Shown here: positions 60,516 to 64,000 of the stretch, piece by piece | Position numbering within the stretch: the stretch's first letter is position 1 | How the letters are laid out: every line of letters begins with the position of its first letter | Assembly (NCBI GenBank): GCA_009760855.2 | Contig: WPIO01000080.1 | Span: 1,804,501-1,868,500, forward strand | From: Cristatella mucedo | Taxonomy: Eukaryota > Bryozoa > Phylactolaemata > Cristatellidae | DNA: 64,000 bases | Direction of reading: 5' to 3' | Notes under the pieces: model-generated | Told to the model about the DNA's origin: nothing | The model's database searches: none | The model's input: the letters and a program-made list of their open reading frames with translations, nothing else | Position numbers and translations under genes: made by a program

Positions 60516-60639
60516 ATTTTTACTAAATATATCGTAATCTGTTTCAAATTTTCTGGAAATCGGCTGTTTGAGTTTGTAATTATTATGCCACATATCACTT
60601 ACAGGGGTGGGAACTTTCAGTTTGCAGGTCAGTATCGTC

Positions 60640-61040
60640 AATAATAACAATAATAATAATACATTTGATATGGCACCACCAGAGAACTTAATCTCTTCCT
60701 AGGCACGTTACATTTGCCGCAAAGGCAGCACGATCGAATGGTTAGTGGCAGCATGCACAATGCCGCCGTGCATAAGCACATAAGGACGAATCACAGGGAC
60801 CCACTAAATGCTGTGATAAATAGGTGCGTTTTTAGTTTCATTTAAATGTGGACAAGTCAGTAGATGTCGTGACGCAAGTCGGGAGTGAGTTCCAGGCCTT
60901 GGGAGTATACGAACTAAAGACATGGTCTCTAAAAGATTTGAGATTTGTACGAGGTGTAGGTGACAGTTAAATTCCAAAAACCTGGTGGTGTAATACTTAG
61001 CCTGGTGGGGTGTGTATATCTGATCAGTAGGCATTGGGGG
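60640..61040 (-). mobile_element. L2-like LINE (family A) 3' end, inverted
   Basis: (ATT)n at 60642-60662, the 3' UTR, then the ORF2 end (GTGAGTTCCAGGCCTTGGGA reversed) to the QAKHRT/SWWG region. Moderately diverged. Confidence 0.9.
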
Positions 61041-61081
61041 CCCTTGTCAGTCGGACAAAGAAGCATATGCTTAAGCATATG

Positions 61082-61205
61082 CCTTGGTAATAATTAAAAG
61101 AATACATTTAAATGGCACCTCCCTCAGAGAACTGTATTTCTTTCCAGGCATTTTACCTGTGCTGCAAACGAAGCATGATCTAATTGTTAACGGTAGCATG
61201 CTGAA
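61082..61205 (-). mobile_element. L2 tail fragment, inverted
   Basis: GGCACCTCCCTCAGAGAACT, TTTCTTTCCAGGCATTTTAC and GCTGCAAACGAAGCATGATC. Confidence 0.7.
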
Positions 61206-61804
61206 TTTCAGCAAGTTGTTACACGTGACAGGTGACACGCACATATTGATCAGCAGCGAGCGAACCTTAGGAGCTGCTCAAGCAAAGGGAAATTATGACC
61301 GGATGTGGTTAGGTCGTGAATCGATCTTGCAAGTATCTAATTAAATATTTTATACTGTAGGGATAATGCATTTTTGTTTATCGCTTTTACGATACTTTAC
61401 AATTGAGTGCTTAATTTTGTAAGCACTTTGAACAACCAACCAAACAATGACCACAATGGTGTCATGTTGAGTGTCATTCGATGAATTTCTGTGTAACGTA
61501 GGCTATTATAGAAGTTATGCACGGAAAGCAAACCATCGCTTACATCGATCGGCGCTGTTTATGACATCGGAAGAGCAACGAATATAACAAAAATTCACGC
61601 GTTTCCCAAGCCAAGCATTTGCGGATAGAATAATCGAGAGCTCGGTGTGTAAGAAAAAGGGCGTGAATTCAAATTGCAATAAAAAAAACATGTAGGCATT
61701 GATCTTATATCTGAGTGCGTGAAAAGGCACTTGATCGTCAATGTCACCGATAGCTTCGTTGTCCCAACTATCACGCCGAGACATATTCTCATTACCGCAA
61801 ACGA
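61206..61804. other. Unassigned DNA
   Basis: AT-rich and featureless. Confidence 0.4.
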
Positions 61805-62095
61805 TAAACGAGTGATTGCCGGTCTACCGGCCAGTGCAATCGAGTGCTTACAAAATTCCGAAGCTAGGCTTGTCTGTCGTGAGCATCGTAGTTGCCACAT
61901 CACACCACCTCTTGCCGACTTACACTGGCTCCCAGTCTTACAGCGAAACGACTTTAAGGTTCTGTCGCTCACTGCTTTCGGTCCCTTCATTCCTTGGCTC
62001 CAGCCAATCTTTCACATCTATTCCCCCACCAAACTAAGCGTCGTACCACCCGCTTTTGTGAATCTAGTCATTTACCTACACTCGTACGAACCTCA
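61805..62095 (+). mobile_element. L2-like LINE (family A) internal fragment
   Basis: [40 protein letters not shown] and a shifted continuation to the RTNL block. It is diverged and lacks the 3' UTR. Confidence 0.88.
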
Positions 62096-62130
62096 TGGCA
62101 ATCGACAGCAATGGCCTCGGCCTCGATGGC

Positions 62131-62206
62131 AATATTGGTATTACATTAAGCATTACATCGCACTTTTTTAAAGTGCGATGTAATACCTAATGTAGTACCA
62201 ATATTA
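62131..62206. repeat. Long imperfect inverted repeat (hairpin)
   Basis: AATATTGGTATTACATTAAG continuing to ATCGCACTTT is mirrored after a few bases by AAAGTGCGATGTAATACCTA and TGTAGTACCAATATT. The arms are about 36 bp with 2-3 mismatches and almost no loop. Confidence 0.9.
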
Positions 62207-62214
62207 AATTAAAG

Positions 62215-64000
62215 GCAGGGTGTGTACTTTAGCTTTGCACAGCCTACGTGCAGTCAATTTGCGATGGATTGCAGATGATTGCTGTACTGGCATGGGCCAC
62301 AGCCGTTGATCGAAATACTGACTGACTGAGAGCTTGCATTAATTCAGTGGCATTTCCTGGGTGCATCAAAAACAGAGTAAACGGGAACAAGAATTCTATA
62401 TGGAAAAGTCACCCAGCAGCGTCCAGTCTATTTTTAATGGAATGGCTACGGAATTCCGCATTTTTCTAGGCTGTCGCCGTTGATTGCCATGCATTGCCCT
62501 CGAATATATGTTCGCAATTAGTTAAAAGGATGAGTTTTCACTTTTAGTACAGCCCACTGTAACAGGCAAAAAGTTCGATCTTCTCCCACCGGCTTTGTTT
62601 GTAATTGTAACAGACCGTCATAGATTGCTGTATTGTCTCGGGCAACTGCCGTCGATTGCCATGCATTGCCCAAGATTGAACGCGAAGAATTCGAGCACAA
62701 TGAACGTTATGTGGTATGATGATTGCAACTTCAAACATATGATTTCTAGCCAATTTAAAGCGGATTGCAGTAGAAGACGGGCAATTTCTATTGATTGCCG
62801 TCCATTGCCCTGGATTGTTCGTGGGCTATTGGTTGAAAGGATGTGGTTGCACTTTTAATGCAGTGTACTGCAAGACGCAAGAAAAGTTGGAACTCTTCTC
62901 AGCAACTGCCTGTCTATTTGTAACGGACCGCTATGGATTGGCGTGTTTCCCGGGCCATTGCAATCGACTGCCACGCATCGGCGTCGAATGAACCCGCATA
63001 GTGGATGGAAACTAAACACACAAACTGCGAGATGCAACGTAGAATTTGAATTGTAGCTCGGTTTAGCCGATTTCTCGCCAATTGGCCACGGAATACGGTA
63101 TTGATCTCTGCCATTTCTGTCAATTGTCGTGCATCATTGACAATAAACGGGCAAAAAAAGCTTGACAGCTCCACAGCTTTACTTTGAAAGCAGGAAAATG
63201 ATTCATGCAATGACAATTCGAGCTTCGCCCAGTCAATTTGAAGTCGGCTTGCCACGGATTGCTTCATATTGCTGCTTCAAGCCGAGCTACTATCGTGGAT
63301 TGCCATGCATTTCCCAAGATTTTACATGCGCAATCGGCACAAAAAAGTATGTGGTTGTACTTTAAACAGAAAGTTTTGTAATATGCATTCAAAATTGGAG
63401 CATTAAGAATCCAATTTCGGGGCATTTTGTAGCGGAATACTGTGAATTGCAGTATTAATCCGGGCCATTGCTGTCGATTGCCGTGCATTGCTGGCGGCTA
63501 GCGAAAAAATCAGCTTGAAAATGCCATGGTTTCATTTTGGACGCAGCGGAAGGTTAATGGCAACTGGGGCTAGGAGCTGCCAATTTCTCGTCGATTTGCC
63601 GCGAGTTGGGTATTGGCCCAGGCCATTGCTATCGATTGCCACTCATTGCTCACGATAACGTTCGCGATTGGTTGAGCGGATATGATTGCACTTTAAACAC
63701 ACTGCACTGTGACACGTTAGTACAATTTGATCTTGGCCCAGCTACTTTCCCGTGATTTTCGGTGGATCCTAATGAATTGCGGTATTTTCCCAGATCATTG
63801 CAGTAAATTGCCATGCATTGCCCTAGATCGAACGCACAGAATAAGTTTAAAGTGTGTGTGCGCACAGTGAGTTGTTAAGTTTTAGCTCAAAGAAATATGA
63901 AATGTGATGACAGTTGGCATTCGTGTGGCCAATTTGTGGTCGATTTGCCACGGATTGCATTGGATTGCTACTTCGAGCCGAGCCGTTGCCGCAGATTACC
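62215..64000. repeat. Diverged satellite, mean period ~166 bp, runs off the right edge
   Basis: The anchor GATTGCCATGCATTGCCC (with variants) recurs at 62482, 62654, 62793, 62966, 63122, 63298, 63476, 63634 and 63806, with an earlier weaker copy near 62303. Spacing is 139-178 bp, mean about 166. Each unit also shows GGGCCATTGCTGTC before the anchor, a GGTTGAAAGGATATGGTTGCACTTT-like block (kept in pieces) about 40 bp after it, and CAATTTGTCGCCGATTGCC-like text near the end. Copies differ heavily. No gene is present. Confidence 0.85.

Overview
This window comes from an animal nuclear genome, probably an invertebrate; I cannot place the phylum. Genes are split by GT...AG introns with matching phases, non-LTR retrotransposons of the L2/CR1 kind fill much of the space, Tc1/mariner remnants and tRNA-derived SINEs are interspersed, and microsatellites are long. 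Nothing looks prokaryotic: there are no operons and no CRISPR.

Only four gene-like loci can be supported. (1) 409-1308 (-) is a GC-rich, single-exon class I SAM-dependent methyltransferase. (2) 17394-30810 (+) is a nine-exon arginase with a likely mitochondrial presequence and all the manganese-ligand motifs. Its fifth exon runs straight into a 21-bp minisatellite that has no splice donor. (3) 31302-33259 (-) is a DPY30 homologue (COMPASS/MLL complex subunit), facing the arginase tail to tail. (4) 34317-35831 (-) is the N-terminal part of an hnRNP Q/R (SYNCRIP)-type gene: acidic head plus the conserved pre-RRM domain. It carries a one-base frameshift, and no RRM exons are visible in the space left for them.

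Layout: 1-17 kb holds the methyltransferase followed by a repeat-dominated stretch of L2 and CR1-like LINE fragments, a Tc1 remnant and a 13-bp CpG-rich minisatellite. 17-31 kb is arginase, its introns loaded with L2, CR1-like LINE, Tc1 and SINE copies and two coding-like minisatellites. 31-36 kb holds DPY30 and the hnRNP Q/R fragment. 36-46 kb is mostly GC-rich unassigned DNA and CR1-like LINE copies. 46-53 kb is an L2 cluster, including the only copy with a long reverse transcriptase frame, next to a ~690-bp CT tract. 53-62 kb is largely unassigned with scattered SINEs. From about 62.2 kb to the right edge there is a strongly diverged satellite with a mean period near 166 bp.

Two non-LTR families recur. 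Family A (L2-like) ends in a GTAAAGCGCC...GAGGGCGCTTTATCAAGTGC tail plus (ATT)n. Family B (CR1-like) carries a different RT and a different 3' end. Two SINE families also recur: SINE1 (tRNA-like B box, tail with 'CTATACAAA..GAGGCTG') and SINE2 ('GGCCCAG.GGTT.AGGTGCT' head, 'GCGCTATACAAATGAATTA' tail). Exon structures were deduced by reading similarity to known families and splice-site phase, not by transcript data.
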